Assembly: GCA_018969295.1 (NCBI GenBank)
Contig: JAGWYN010000008.1
Location: 1 to 64,000 of the forward strand
Direction: 5' to 3'
From: Chloroflexota bacterium
GTDB lineage: Bacteria > Chloroflexota > Anaerolineae > Caldilineales > Caldilineaceae
Length of the DNA stretch: 64,000 nt
Shown in pieces: positions 18,283-26,807 of the stretch; positions within the stretch are counted from its first letter, which is position 1; each line of letters starts with the position of its first letter. The position numbers were made by a program, and so were the translations under genes. Under the pieces are notes generated by a model, which worked only from the letters and a program-made list of their open reading frames with translations, did no database searches and had not been told where the DNA came from.

Positions 18283-19135
18283 AATGACTCCCCTGAAAAA
18301 TTGGAAGTGTACGGATTTTTTCATCAAGAAATGTCTGGGCATCTGGAACAAGTGTCAATTTTTCGGCTGGCGTCTTCCCCAGCAAATATTTTTGCAGACG
18401 GCGACCGCGTTCCTCAATAGTTGCATCCATCAAGTCAAATACAAATACCTTCAGATCGTCGATTCTGCAGGCTCCTAACCCACGAGATCGCTTGCCGCCG
18501 ATATGTCCAAAGCCGGAGGTATATTCTTTCAGTCCCAGGCAAGCCAGAGCCAGGTCATTGTTGGTTGGTCCTTCGAGCCGGATGGTTACCTGGAAGGTTT
18601 GCGCTGTTGCAACGACTTCATAGTCATACTTCAGTCGATCCACGGCTCTTTCGCTGTCACGATCGATTGCAACGCCATCGCGTACTTGAATCATGCTTGC
18701 TGCGAATCGGTCCTCTTCAGGAGGAAGGAGATCGGCGAAGTAAATCCGAGAGGCGGCATAGGGAGATCCAAAAAGTTTGCAAGTGTCACACAGGTTCTGG
18801 TCTAGTTTGTCACGATAATTTGCGTCTCCTGTGCTGCTGTCGCGCCGCCACCGATTGAAATCGTCTTGCTCTTTACCTTGTGCGCCGATGCATCCTTGAC
18901 CTTCCAAAAGTGCGCAACTGGCCAAGCCAGCTGCCAGGGCAAGTTTCTCAACAGCACTTCGAAAAGCACCTTTAAAACTTGAACCAGGAATAAATGGCAG
19001 ACCGTCGGGCGTACGTATGACTGGACTATCGCTCGGGCTGCCCACTGTCCAACTGCCGCCAATGTGTAATGCGGTCTTGAGTGTCAAGATTCCGATGAAA
19101 AGAAAGCGTCGTTCCATCGTAGGTGGGCTAATCAC
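18275..19135 (-). CDS. Type III RAMP (Csx7/Csm3-like Cas7 group)
   Basis: A 286-residue RAMP of the Csx7/Csm3 type. The N-terminal pattern LHIGGSW, then SDSPVIRTPDGLPFIPGSS, then FKGAFRS, is diagnostic. Asp36 in SDSPVI aligns with the Csm3 catalytic aspartate, so this subunit is probably able to cleave target RNA. CDTCKLFGS and GGKRSRGLG follow. The GTG at 19135 is favoured because GAGG lies about 11 bases before it; the alternative ATG at 19117 has no such site. It overlaps the small-protein gene by eight bases. Confidence 0.87.
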   Translation of the reverse strand: MISPPTMERRFLFIGILTLKTALHIGGSWTVGSPSDSPVIRTPDGLPFIPGSSFKGAFRSAVEKLALAAGLASCALLEGQGCIGAQGKEQDDFNRWRRDSSTGDANYRDKLDQNLCDTCKLFGSPYAASRIYFADLLPPEEDRFAASMIQVRDGVAIDRDSERAVDRLKYDYEVVATAQTFQVTIRLEGPTNNDLALACLGLKEYTSGFGHIGGKRSRGLGACRIDDLKVFVFDLMDATIEERGRRLQKYLLGKTPAEKLTLVPDAQTFLDEKIRTLPIFQGSHYA

Positions 19136-19544
19136 GGCTGATTTTTCCTCTATAAAGCATCTCAGCAGACAAATGTTGTATGAAACTCCGAGCGAGTAGA
19201 CCAGCGTACAAGTCAGTCATGTTTTTTGACTCAGCTTTGGTCAAATTGGACGAGACCAGCTTATATTTCTCCCTCACATCATTGCGTAACTGACAGAGGA
19301 AAGTATGCAAACCATCAAAAAAAATTTTGTATGCCTCCTTTTCCTTCCAATCTCGCTCCTTCTGATGCTTGACGAAATTGTTTAAATCGCTCCACGATCT
19401 GGAAAATTCCATGAGGCCCAGAAACTGCGTTTTCGAGATCGAATCAATTTTTGACGTGTTTTTTGTCAAACTAATCGCTTTTTGATACATCTCTGTATCG
19501 GATAGCAACCCAATATATTCAGCAATTTTATCTGGCGCTGTCAT
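19128..19544 (-). CDS. Small helical type III-D protein (Cas11-like), second of a pair
   Basis: A 138-residue, nearly all-helical protein placed where type III systems encode the small subunit Cas11 (Csm2/Cmr5). SKTQFLGLMEF near residue 37 recalls the Csm2 pattern before a long helix. The start at 19544 is fixed by GGGAGGAAACC. It overlaps the preceding small gene by 17 bases. Its last about 50 residues (LCQLRNDVREK then LLARSFIQHLSAEMLY) resemble the same part of that neighbour, so the two may be diverged paralogues. The small-subunit role is inferred from size, helicity and position. Confidence 0.6.
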   Translation of the reverse strand: MTAPDKIAEYIGLLSDTEMYQKAISLTKNTSKIDSISKTQFLGLMEFSRSWSDLNNFVKHQKERDWKEKEAYKIFFDGLHTFLCQLRNDVREKYKLVSSNLTKAESKNMTDLYAGLLARSFIQHLSAEMLYRGKISRD

Positions 19545-19974
19545 GGTTTCCTCCCAACTTGCTGTTCGGATATTTGAGCGCATACTCGTAGTGTGCAGCG
19601 AACTGACGTACAAATTCTCGAATGAGCATGAGATAGACTTCTTGAGCCTCAAGACTTGGACTCTGAATCTGTAGCCTTGAACAAATCTGGGTGCGTTGTT
19701 CTCTCAGATTGTCACAAATGAACTCTAAGAGATGTGCTCCCCAGTTGTCTCCGCGCCAGGCTTCCTGTCTTGCTATACGGAGCTTAATAAAATCGAATAC
19801 ATCGGTAGCTCTGAGGGCGCTGTTCGCCAGGCTTTCCAAACCGGTGATCTGAGAGCGTTTGCTGTCGGTCAAAGATTTAGCTGCCCGGCTCCCCAAATTT
19901 TCAGCTTCGGATTGAAAATTATCAGAGAGCAATGCCACTTCGCGCAGAATCTGTAAGCGTAATTTTGAACTCAT
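19528..19974 (-). CDS. Small helical type III-D protein (Cas11-like), first of a pair
   Basis: A 148-residue helical protein with no database family I can name. It contains SALRATDVFDFIKLRIARQE, then LREQRTQICSRL, and a final LMLIREFVRQFAAHYEYA. That last helix resembles the one closing the next gene product. It overlaps the csx10 stop by four bases (ATGA) and has a strong GGGAGG site. By position and size it is a candidate small subunit of the crRNA complex lining the target strand. This is inference, not recognition. Confidence 0.55.
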   Translation of the reverse strand: MSSKLRLQILREVALLSDNFQSEAENLGSRAAKSLTDSKRSQITGLESLANSALRATDVFDFIKLRIARQEAWRGDNWGAHLLEFICDNLREQRTQICSRLQIQSPSLEAQEVYLMLIREFVRQFAAHYEYALKYPNSKLGGNHDSAR

Positions 19975-21203
19975 TGTCCTTTTACCTCCCAGTGAAATGG
20001 GCTGGCAACTATGACACTACCAAAGCCTTCGCGTCGGCGGATTCCTACCCCTTGTTCCTGTAAACGTAGGAGAGCAGAAATTTTTTGTACATCAAGAGGT
20101 GCTGCAAAACTGAAAAGAAATACGGATCCCATCGTGATGGCGATTTCATCTGCTCTAGGTAATCTAAGCAAACCCTGCCATCCCATGATGCTTCGAGTGC
20201 TGTTGCATTGATAGACCAACTCTCCCCCGTGCAAGCCCCATACTTCTTGAAGGTAGCGAGTGTCGATCTGTGTCTGATAGCGCAATAGGCGATCAACTAA
20301 AATGACATCCGAAATCAAGGTCAAAGGCACATAAATGGCGTGATGGGGCGTTAGATTGGCACTTAGAGCCTGTTTCTGGAACGCTTGATTGAATTGTTGA
20401 ATGCGCTCTGCCAGAGAATCTTCTGTATCTTCTTGGCTGGCTTTGTCTACATCCAAGACAACTTTTCCCATACTGCGTGTACGATTGTTGCCGAAACGGA
20501 CCATAGCCGCTGCGCTGGCCTCCTGCACGAACTCACGGAACGCTTCGAATTGGTCTGTTCTGACTGTTGCGTTGCCCCAAAAGGTCATGCACGGTCCAAG
20601 CGTTTCTCTGCTATAGAGGATGCCTTTGGCCACCGCACCTGTTTGACGAGAAATTCCAGTACGAGTACGCAGCCCATGACGGATGTTCGATTTTCCAATC
20701 TTGCGGGCATCCCACCGATTCTGCCGATAAAAACCGTCAAAGCGATCAATGGCTTCGCTGCAGCCGGACAGATGGGAACAGTGTCTCAGACCAGACAAAA
20801 GATCGAATCGTTGCTCACCACTGAGTGCAAAGAGTGCCCACGGTATCAGCGTGTCATATACGCCGTGGTGAGGATTGGTCAAGGGGTCTTCCTCATCAAA
20901 TGTAAAACCAGCAAAACGTTTGCAAGAGACAGCAGTGGCGGGTAACGGTAGCACCGGGTCTTCATTACCCTGCAATTCGTCACCAATAAACAATGCTGGA
21001 TATAAATTACCGAAGGTTGAATCCTCTGAGAAAAAAAATTTGTTGAACTGAACAGGATTGCTGCGTAAGAGGGTATGTGCTTCGGCCAATCCACCCAAGA
21101 CATTCCTGCCAGGGATGTAATCGAGCGTTTCAGTGTTGGACGCTTCACGGCCAGATCGCAGAGACAGGGAATCACTGTCAGTAACCCGCATAATGATTCT
21201 CAT
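19971..21203 (-). CDS. csx10: Type III-D RAMP Csx10 (Cas5 group)
   Basis: A 410-residue Csx10, the Cas5-group subunit that caps the crRNA 5' handle in III-D complexes. The N-terminal YIPGRNVLGGLAEAH is the typical Csx10 form of the RAMP signature. A central FGNNRTRSMGKV and the C-terminal LQEQGVGIRRREGFGSVIV are the glycine-rich loops. AGGAGAGAGG precedes the ATG. The gene overlaps the upstream RAMP by four bases and the downstream small gene by four bases, so the block is tightly coupled. Its presence together with csx19 assigns the locus to subtype III-D. Confidence 0.88.
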   Translation of the reverse strand: MRIIMRVTDSDSLSLRSGREASNTETLDYIPGRNVLGGLAEAHTLLRSNPVQFNKFFFSEDSTFGNLYPALFIGDELQGNEDPVLPLPATAVSCKRFAGFTFDEEDPLTNPHHGVYDTLIPWALFALSGEQRFDLLSGLRHCSHLSGCSEAIDRFDGFYRQNRWDARKIGKSNIRHGLRTRTGISRQTGAVAKGILYSRETLGPCMTFWGNATVRTDQFEAFREFVQEASAAAMVRFGNNRTRSMGKVVLDVDKASQEDTEDSLAERIQQFNQAFQKQALSANLTPHHAIYVPLTLISDVILVDRLLRYQTQIDTRYLQEVWGLHGGELVYQCNSTRSIMGWQGLLRLPRADEIAITMGSVFLFSFAAPLDVQKISALLRLQEQGVGIRRREGFGSVIVASPFHWEVKGQ

Positions 21204-21967
21204 GAACCTCTCTCCTGTGCGACAACCAGATCGTAAAGTGCATAGTCCATATCCTGTAAGTTCATGAGCATTGACGCTGGGTCCAGTATTTGGCCATCTA
21301 CTGCCAACCGGAGTATTTCACAATTCAGCAATCCTGCCCCACTCGATTTGTTCCCGCCAAGCCACTCCAGACTCCCAAGCCCCATGATCAAAAAGATCAG
21401 CGAGTAATTGTGCGGCGAGTCTGACAGCGTCGCATAGCCCGATAACAGGCCAACAATCTGCCCCTCAAATCGCAAACCTCGGATGCCATACTCGCTGTTG
21501 TACAGACGGCCAGCAGCAGCAGTATGCGTAGGTCGCCAAATAGATACCTGTGTGCGTTTTTCGGTCTGCCAACTGCGAAACTTATCTCGCTTTCGATTTG
21601 ACATTCTAAAATCTTTATAGTCAGGCTCAAATAGATCTTGATCTGCTTTGATCAGTTTTGCATCGTCAAAGTACAAACGCCCTGGCTGAAATTGTGAACC
21701 AAAGACAAGCTCGATAAGTGTGGACTGAGGATTTGCCTTGCTGACATTGTTGACGTGCGGATCATCTTCAGGAAAATTAAACAAACGAGAGATCTGACTG
21801 CATCGATCACGCAAAGAACCTTTTATTGTGGATCCTGGAATAATGAGATAGCCGTCAGGAGCAGTGATAATCGATCGATGAACAAGACCGTTGCGCAGGC
21901 CGGTTCCCAAGTGAAAAGGAGTTTCAAAAGTGAATTGGTATCGGATTTCGATTCGTTGATTCAGCAT
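21200..21967 (-). CDS. Type III RAMP (Cas7 group) without the usual catalytic aspartate
   Basis: A 255-residue RAMP. FHLGTGLRNGLVHRSII then LIIPGSTIKGSLRD (41-54) is the Cas7-group pattern. At the position where relatives have Asp (GLVDR) this protein has His30, so it probably does not cut target RNA. A late GLGSLEWLGGNKSSGAG gives the glycine-rich loop. The ATG at 21967 is chosen for the GGAG site, 13 bases after the cas10 stop. It is the second gene of the operon. Confidence 0.85.
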   Translation of the reverse strand: MLNQRIEIRYQFTFETPFHLGTGLRNGLVHRSIITAPDGYLIIPGSTIKGSLRDRCSQISRLFNFPEDDPHVNNVSKANPQSTLIELVFGSQFQPGRLYFDDAKLIKADQDLFEPDYKDFRMSNRKRDKFRSWQTEKRTQVSIWRPTHTAAAGRLYNSEYGIRGLRFEGQIVGLLSGYATLSDSPHNYSLIFLIMGLGSLEWLGGNKSSGAGLLNCEILRLAVDGQILDPASMLMNLQDMDYALYDLVVAQERGS

Positions 21968-21980
21968 GCAGATCTCCACA

Positions 21981-23474
21981 CTAATGAATGAAATCAAGCA
22001 GTTCTACCACATCGAGCACGCGCGTTACCCAGCGGTTGTGTTCACGAATCCACGGTAGGTATACTTGCTCTGTAGGTGAATCGCCACCCAGACTCAGCAA
22101 CGCCTCTCGTTGTTGGTTGTTGCGTAACCGCAAGACAGCCATCATGGCGTCGAGATTCCCCTGACGACGACTCTTAAAAACAGCCGAACGTAGTTGTTCT
22201 AGTTTTCCGCGCGGCAGGCTGCGAATGGCATCAATGTCGTTCAGCAATCGCCGCATACCAGATACTGTATAAGGCCGACAGGTGCGCACCAGAGTTTCAA
22301 GTCCATCGTCAGACTGCAAAACTTCCTTGTAGTATTGACCAAAATCCAAATGGTTGGAGCTGCTTACTACGAGAAAATTAATCAGTCCGCTATCTACTGC
22401 TTGACTGCCAAGACGTCGTCTGCTCGCTTCACGCTTAGCGAACTTGAGACCCGTATCGGCCAGATGAATCAACGGGCCGATGGGATAGTTGACATGGCTG
22501 AGCGTTACTGACGCAGACAATGTCAGTGGCCTCCCCAATCGTTCAGCGGTCAATTGACCAAATCGCTCAACGATGTGCATTGCTGCTTTGATCGCTTGAT
22601 CGGCCGCAGTGACCATGACCAGATCATCACCACCCAATAGCAAAATATCAAAGGGAAGTGTTGTACTTCCATTCGGGCAAAGATAGGTGGCTATGGTTTC
22701 GGCGACTGCGTCATAAATAGACGTGTCTACAGCTTCCGAAAAACGCCGGAATTCGTCAATTTTGGTGATGCGTTCGATTTCATTACCCATGCCATTGCCA
22801 TCAGCATAGATCAGACCCATATAGCCAGAAGGGCTTGACACATTGCCTAGCTCATTAAAGTCCTCTGGCCGATTGCATTTGGCAAAGGGATAGTTTAGGG
22901 CTGTGAGGTCGCGAATCAATCGACCCCACAGTACACTGGGATCTGAATCCTCTTCTCCAATCCAACGTGCGATATCTTTTTTGATGTAAGCGTCCTCCTG
23001 GCGCTTTCCTAAGCAACTACGGCACAGAGAATCGGTACCGGTCTCGGTCTCACCATATCCGACACCACAAGCTGAACAATAACGAAACAAAGGATGTGTC
23101 ACTGAAATCACAGGATCTCTGAAGAAACTTTTGTGTAACCGGAGCCTATGACGTAGTAACATCAGCTCAACTTGAACGTCTTCTCGATTCTGTGGTATGT
23201 CTACCATTGCGCCAGTGATGGTTGCACCATGTGTCGTCGTTTGGTATAGATGTTGTACGGCTTCTATTCGCTCATTGGCAATTGTGCTGTCTACCACAAA
23301 CAGCCCCGAACCTCCATTAGCGTATACAACTTCACCACCCATAAGTTCCGGCATCAGCTGACGATTGAGCTTGTCTAGAATTGCGCTGGCGCCTCGAATT
23401 TCTTTGAGGGAAGAGCTGCGAAATATATACCTTTTGATTCTGTCGGTATCCAGTGCAACCAGCGCTTTTGGCAT
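21981..23474 (-). CDS. cas10: Type III-D Cas10, HD-less, GGDD intact
   Basis: A 497-residue Cas10, the large subunit of the type III complex. It starts directly with the first palm-type domain (YIFRSSSLKEIRGASAIL at 16-33), so the N-terminal HD nuclease found in many Cas10 proteins is absent. Zinc-binding pairs are Cys133/Cys136 and Cys151/Cys154. The second palm has YADGNGMG (223-230) and the active GGDD at 281-284, which makes cyclic oligoadenylate from ATP when target RNA is bound. So this enzyme should signal to the CARF proteins downstream but not cut DNA by HD. Strong AAGGAG site before the ATG. It is the first gene of the minus-strand operon. Confidence 0.93.
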   Translation of the reverse strand: MPKALVALDTDRIKRYIFRSSSLKEIRGASAILDKLNRQLMPELMGGEVVYANGGSGLFVVDSTIANERIEAVQHLYQTTTHGATITGAMVDIPQNREDVQVELMLLRHRLRLHKSFFRDPVISVTHPLFRYCSACGVGYGETETGTDSLCRSCLGKRQEDAYIKKDIARWIGEEDSDPSVLWGRLIRDLTALNYPFAKCNRPEDFNELGNVSSPSGYMGLIYADGNGMGNEIERITKIDEFRRFSEAVDTSIYDAVAETIATYLCPNGSTTLPFDILLLGGDDLVMVTAADQAIKAAMHIVERFGQLTAERLGRPLTLSASVTLSHVNYPIGPLIHLADTGLKFAKREASRRRLGSQAVDSGLINFLVVSSSNHLDFGQYYKEVLQSDDGLETLVRTCRPYTVSGMRRLLNDIDAIRSLPRGKLEQLRSAVFKSRRQGNLDAMMAVLRLRNNQQREALLSLGGDSPTEQVYLPWIREHNRWVTRVLDVVELLDFIH

Positions 23475-24022
23475 ACAGATCTCCTTGTTGTCGTCAAGAT
23501 TGTTTCTCTCATTTTTTGCTGCTCTGTTGTTCTATGTCGTCTGACATAACCGTCCCAGGCGATGCGGAAAATCGACGAATTTGTCACATAGCACGCGATC
23601 GCTCAACGAGGATGGCCCGTTTTTTTCTGACCGCAGTGTCACTTGGCCAGGACGACGTTCGGTGGGACCTGCGAAATGGCGACGCGTGGCGACAAGCACA
23701 GCGTTTGTTTTTAGCTGCCGCGTTCTGGGCACACACCTGTCACGTCTAGGGAGCGTACACACGACTGCACAACGCCAATCGGCCTTGCGCCTGATCCGAT
23801 CGATTTATCAAGCCGGTACAGCAGTAGCACCAAACAACACTTTGGGGCCTGTAACGAGAAATGGCGATCTCCGGGGCGCCCATCCCCTACAGCATAAAAA
23901 TCAAGTTTATCCGGCGTCTGCACACAGCATACCAGAAAAATCTACGCCTGGCAACCTTTTCGCGTTTTTTTGGAGCCTGAATTTTCCTCTCCCATTCCAC
24001 AGCGCTCTTCCCGCTGCAGCTC
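23475..24022. other. Intergenic region between cas10 and the ABC ATPase
   Basis: No gene, CRISPR repeat or tRNA was recognised. Open frames here have no family resemblance. It marks the change from the AT-richer CRISPR block to the GC-rich transporter block and should contain the promoter of the CRISPR operon. Confidence 0.5.
23533..23548. promoter_or_regulatory. Inverted repeat upstream of cas10
   Basis: TATGTC and GACATA form a perfect 6-bp inverted repeat with a 4-base centre, 59 bases before the cas10 ATG. It could be an operator for the CRISPR operon. No protein is known to bind it, and no confident -35/-10 pair was found next to it. Confidence 0.35.
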
Positions 24023-25063
24023 CTACACGGACGCAGGAAGCAGCCAGATCCGCTGGGGGGGCAACTGGATCCAGATCACCGACCCGGCAGGATAACAGCC
24101 ATCGGCTGGGCCGTGGACACGCCACTGCTGCCCCTCTACGTCCAGCAGCAGCTGCATGTACGTCCCCATGTAGACCGCAGCCAGAACTTGCGCCCGCAGG
24201 CTGTTTTCGACCTGGGTGTCCGCAATCCGCACCTCCTCGGGCCGAACCGTCAGCAGATACTCGCCATCCGGGTGCTCCCTACCGCCGCCAACCACAAGAG
24301 GACTCCCCCCACAGACAATGCGCTCCCCCTCTTTTCTGCCATGCAGAAAGTTTTCGTTGCGGAAGAAGCGGGCAATCCGCGCACTGCGCGGGCGCTCATA
24401 AAATGCACGAGGCCTGTCAAACTGCTGAAGTACACCGTCAAACAGCAGCGCAATACGGTCTGCCAGCATGACTGCCTCTTCTTGGTCGTGGGTGACAAAA
24501 ATGGCTGTCATCTTCAACGCCTGTTGGAGCGAACGGATCAGCTCGCGCATCTCCAGGCGCAAGTTTGCATCCAGATTGGCCAGAGGTTCGTCGAGCAGCA
24601 ACACCGCAGGATGCACGATCAGCCCGCGCGCCAGCGCCACCCGCTGCTGTTGCCCGCCAGAGAGCTCGTGCGCCCTGCGCTGCTCGAAACCAGGCAGGCG
24701 GACCAGCTCCAACATCTCCTGAACCCGAACACGGATCTCCTTCTGCCGTAGCCCCCGCATGCGCAAGCCAAAGCCGACGTTTTCACCGACCGTCATGTGG
24801 GGAAAAAGCAGATGTTTTTGAAAAACCAGCACCGCCCCCCGCCGCTCGGCCGGCACGGCAAGCACCGAGCGGTCGCCAAACCGGATGTCGCCGGCCGTAG
24901 GGGACAAAAGCCCGGCGATCATGCGCAGCGTGGTGCTCTTCCCACAGCCGGATGGACCCAACAACGCCACCAGCTCCCCCGCAGCGATCTCCAGATTTAA
25001 ATCGTTCACCGCAACGACATTTCCAAAGCGACGCGTCAGATTCTGGAGGACAACGGCAGTCAT
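24023..25063 (-). CDS. ABC transporter ATPase (YnjD/PotA-like)
   Basis: A 346-residue ATPase of an importer. Walker A is GPSGCGKST (about 37-45), the signature is LSGGQQQRVALARG, Walker B is VLLLDEPLANLD, and the switch His is in FVTHDQEEA. The C-terminal about 110 residues form a TOBE-type regulatory domain as in PotA/FbpC. The start at 25063 follows AAAGGAT; longer readings run into the intercistronic hairpin. It is the last gene of the binding protein-permease-permease-ATPase operon, 52 bases after the second permease. Confidence 0.93.
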   Translation of the reverse strand: MTAVVLQNLTRRFGNVVAVNDLNLEIAAGELVALLGPSGCGKSTTLRMIAGLLSPTAGDIRFGDRSVLAVPAERRGAVLVFQKHLLFPHMTVGENVGFGLRMRGLRQKEIRVRVQEMLELVRLPGFEQRRAHELSGGQQQRVALARGLIVHPAVLLLDEPLANLDANLRLEMRELIRSLQQALKMTAIFVTHDQEEAVMLADRIALLFDGVLQQFDRPRAFYERPRSARIARFFRNENFLHGRKEGERIVCGGSPLVVGGGREHPDGEYLLTVRPEEVRIADTQVENSLRAQVLAAVYMGTYMQLLLDVEGQQWRVHGPADGCYPAGSVIWIQLPPQRIWLLPASV

Positions 25064-25083
25064 GAACAATCCTTTGTGACACT

Positions 25084-25106
25084 CCGCAGGGGCTAAAGCC
25101 CCGCGG
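25084..25106. repeat. Intercistronic hairpin between permease and ATPase
   Basis: CCGCAGGGGCTAAAGCCCCGCGG is an almost perfect palindrome in the 52 bases between the two genes. It has no T-run, so it is more likely an mRNA-stability or REP-like element than a terminator. Confidence 0.55.
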
Positions 25107-25115
25107 CTTCTTGGG

Positions 25116-25919
25116 TCAGGGGCGGCCCAAGCCGCCCAGAACAGATGGCCCTTTCGCCAACGAACGAGCCGTGAACCCCAAGGCCAGCAGCGCCGGCGCC
25201 ACAAATACCAGGCTGATCGCCGCCGCCGTCGCATTGTTGGAGCCGCCAATCAACGGAAACAAAAGCATCGACAGCGTGATCACCCGGCCTCCCCCGATCA
25301 ACAGGGTCGTGACATACTGGCTCCAGGAGATCAGAAAGGTAAAAAGCGTCGCCACCAGCAGACCGGGCAGAATGGCCGGCAGGGTGACAAACCAAAAGAC
25401 GCGCACAGCATTCGCCCCCAAGGTGCGCGCCGTCTCCTCCAAGGCGGTATCGTAGTTGGCAAAGACACTGACCATCACCAAAATCATGTAGGGCACAGCA
25501 GGGATCAGATGGACCAACACCACCCCCAACGAGGTGTCTGCAACACGCAGATGAATGAAGACCAGATGAATCCCCATCGTTGCCACGACGCCGGGCACAA
25601 CGATCGGAACCAAGAGCAGCCATTCGACCAGCCCTTTGCCTGGAAAGTCATGCAGCGCCAGCGCCCGCGCAGCCGGCATCCCTATCCCAATCGAAAGCAG
25701 CGAAACCGCAAGGCCAATGCCAAGGCTGGTGAGCAACGCTTCCCCCACCCGAGAGGAGTCGGAAAAAACATACCGCCACGCGTGCAGCCCCCACTCGCTC
25801 GGCAGCAGATCGGGAAAATACCACCGAAACGCAAAGGACCAGATGACCTGGACCAGCAGCGGCAACCCGACAACCACCCCGATCCCCCCCACCAGGCTGC
25901 CGCGCCAAAAGGAGCTCAT
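25116..25919 (-). CDS. ABC transporter permease (second)
   Basis: A 267-residue integral membrane permease with about six hydrophobic segments. It has the cytoplasmic EAA loop ETARTLGANAVRVFWFVTLP about two thirds along, which docks on the ATPase. It resembles PotC/CysW-type subunits and corresponds to half of the single long YnjC of Escherichia coli. It overlaps the first permease by four bases. The substrate is not known. Confidence 0.9.
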   Translation of the reverse strand: MSSFWRGSLVGGIGVVVGLPLLVQVIWSFAFRWYFPDLLPSEWGLHAWRYVFSDSSRVGEALLTSLGIGLAVSLLSIGIGMPAARALALHDFPGKGLVEWLLLVPIVVPGVVATMGIHLVFIHLRVADTSLGVVLVHLIPAVPYMILVMVSVFANYDTALEETARTLGANAVRVFWFVTLPAILPGLLVATLFTFLISWSQYVTTLLIGGGRVITLSMLLFPLIGGSNNATAAAISLVFVAPALLALGFTARSLAKGPSVLGGLGRP

Positions 25920-26800
25920 CTGCCCCCCGATGCGCGCAGGGCGTACCGCATCAGCCTGCGGTACGCAACCAGCCAGAGGATCGAAAAGAGCGTCAGCAGG
26001 ACGCCGATCGCCATGGCCCCAGGACGCAGACTCAGATCCGGGTCCCGATAAAGCTGGATGCTCCAGACCGGCAGGGGGGTCGGAAAGCGCACCCCCAACA
26101 GCAGCGGAATTTCGTAGCTGGCAAAGACAAAGGCAAAGACAATCATCGAGGTCGACAGGATGGCAGGCAGAATGAGCGGCAGGAGCACATGCCGGAAACG
26201 CTGCCAGCGAGTTGCCCCCAAGGTCTGGGCCAGCGCTTCATAGTCCGGCCCCACATTTTGGAGAACTGCCAGCACGACCAGCCCAATGAAGGGAATCTCC
26301 TTCCAGAGGTAGACCAGCTGGATGGCAACGCCGGCACGGTCAAAGACCAACGCCGGAAACTGGCTCGGCTCGCTCAGCCACCCCAGGCTGGCCAGCAGAC
26401 GGGCCAGCATCCCGCTCTGCGCAACCAGGGTGACGACCCCAAACGCCACCACCAGGTGCGGGATGGGAATCGGCACCTGAAAGAGGAAGTTCACCAGCCG
26501 GCTGCCACGAAAGGTGTCGCGCAGCAGAAACGCACAGGGCACCGCCACGAGCGTCGAGAGCAGCGTGCTGGTGAAGGCAAGAGAAAAGGTCACCCACAGC
26601 GATTGCCAGAACGCGTCCTCGACCAGGAGATCCACATAGTGCTGGAGCGTCACCGAATGCAGCCCGGCCGCCGGCAGGTACCCCAGACTCTGGCCCAGCC
26701 CCACAACCAGCCCACCGCTGAAAAGCCCAACGAGCACCAGCAGCGCAGGCAGCAGCATGAGCAGAATTTTCAGCCGTTCCCACCATTCTGGACGTCCCAT
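25916..26800 (-). CDS. ABC transporter permease (first)
   Basis: A 294-residue membrane permease with about six hydrophobic segments. The EAA loop ALAQTLGATRWQRFRHVLLP identifies it. The ATG at 26800 is seven bases past the binding-protein stop, with AAGG in front, giving tight coupling. Together with the next gene it forms the transmembrane channel of a YnjBCD-like importer. Confidence 0.9.
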   Translation of the reverse strand: MGRPEWWERLKILLMLLPALLVLVGLFSGGLVVGLGQSLGYLPAAGLHSVTLQHYVDLLVEDAFWQSLWVTFSLAFTSTLLSTLVAVPCAFLLRDTFRGSRLVNFLFQVPIPIPHLVVAFGVVTLVAQSGMLARLLASLGWLSEPSQFPALVFDRAGVAIQLVYLWKEIPFIGLVVLAVLQNVGPDYEALAQTLGATRWQRFRHVLLPLILPAILSTSMIVFAFVFASYEIPLLLGVRFPTPLPVWSIQLYRDPDLSLRPGAMAIGVLLTLFSILWLVAYRRLMRYALRASGGR

Positions 26801-26807
26801 CAGGCCC

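Noticed and set aside
23581..24471. Open frame on the plus strand spanning the gap after cas10
   Set aside because: It crosses into the ATPase gene on the other strand and is rich in Arg, Pro and Ala without any domain.
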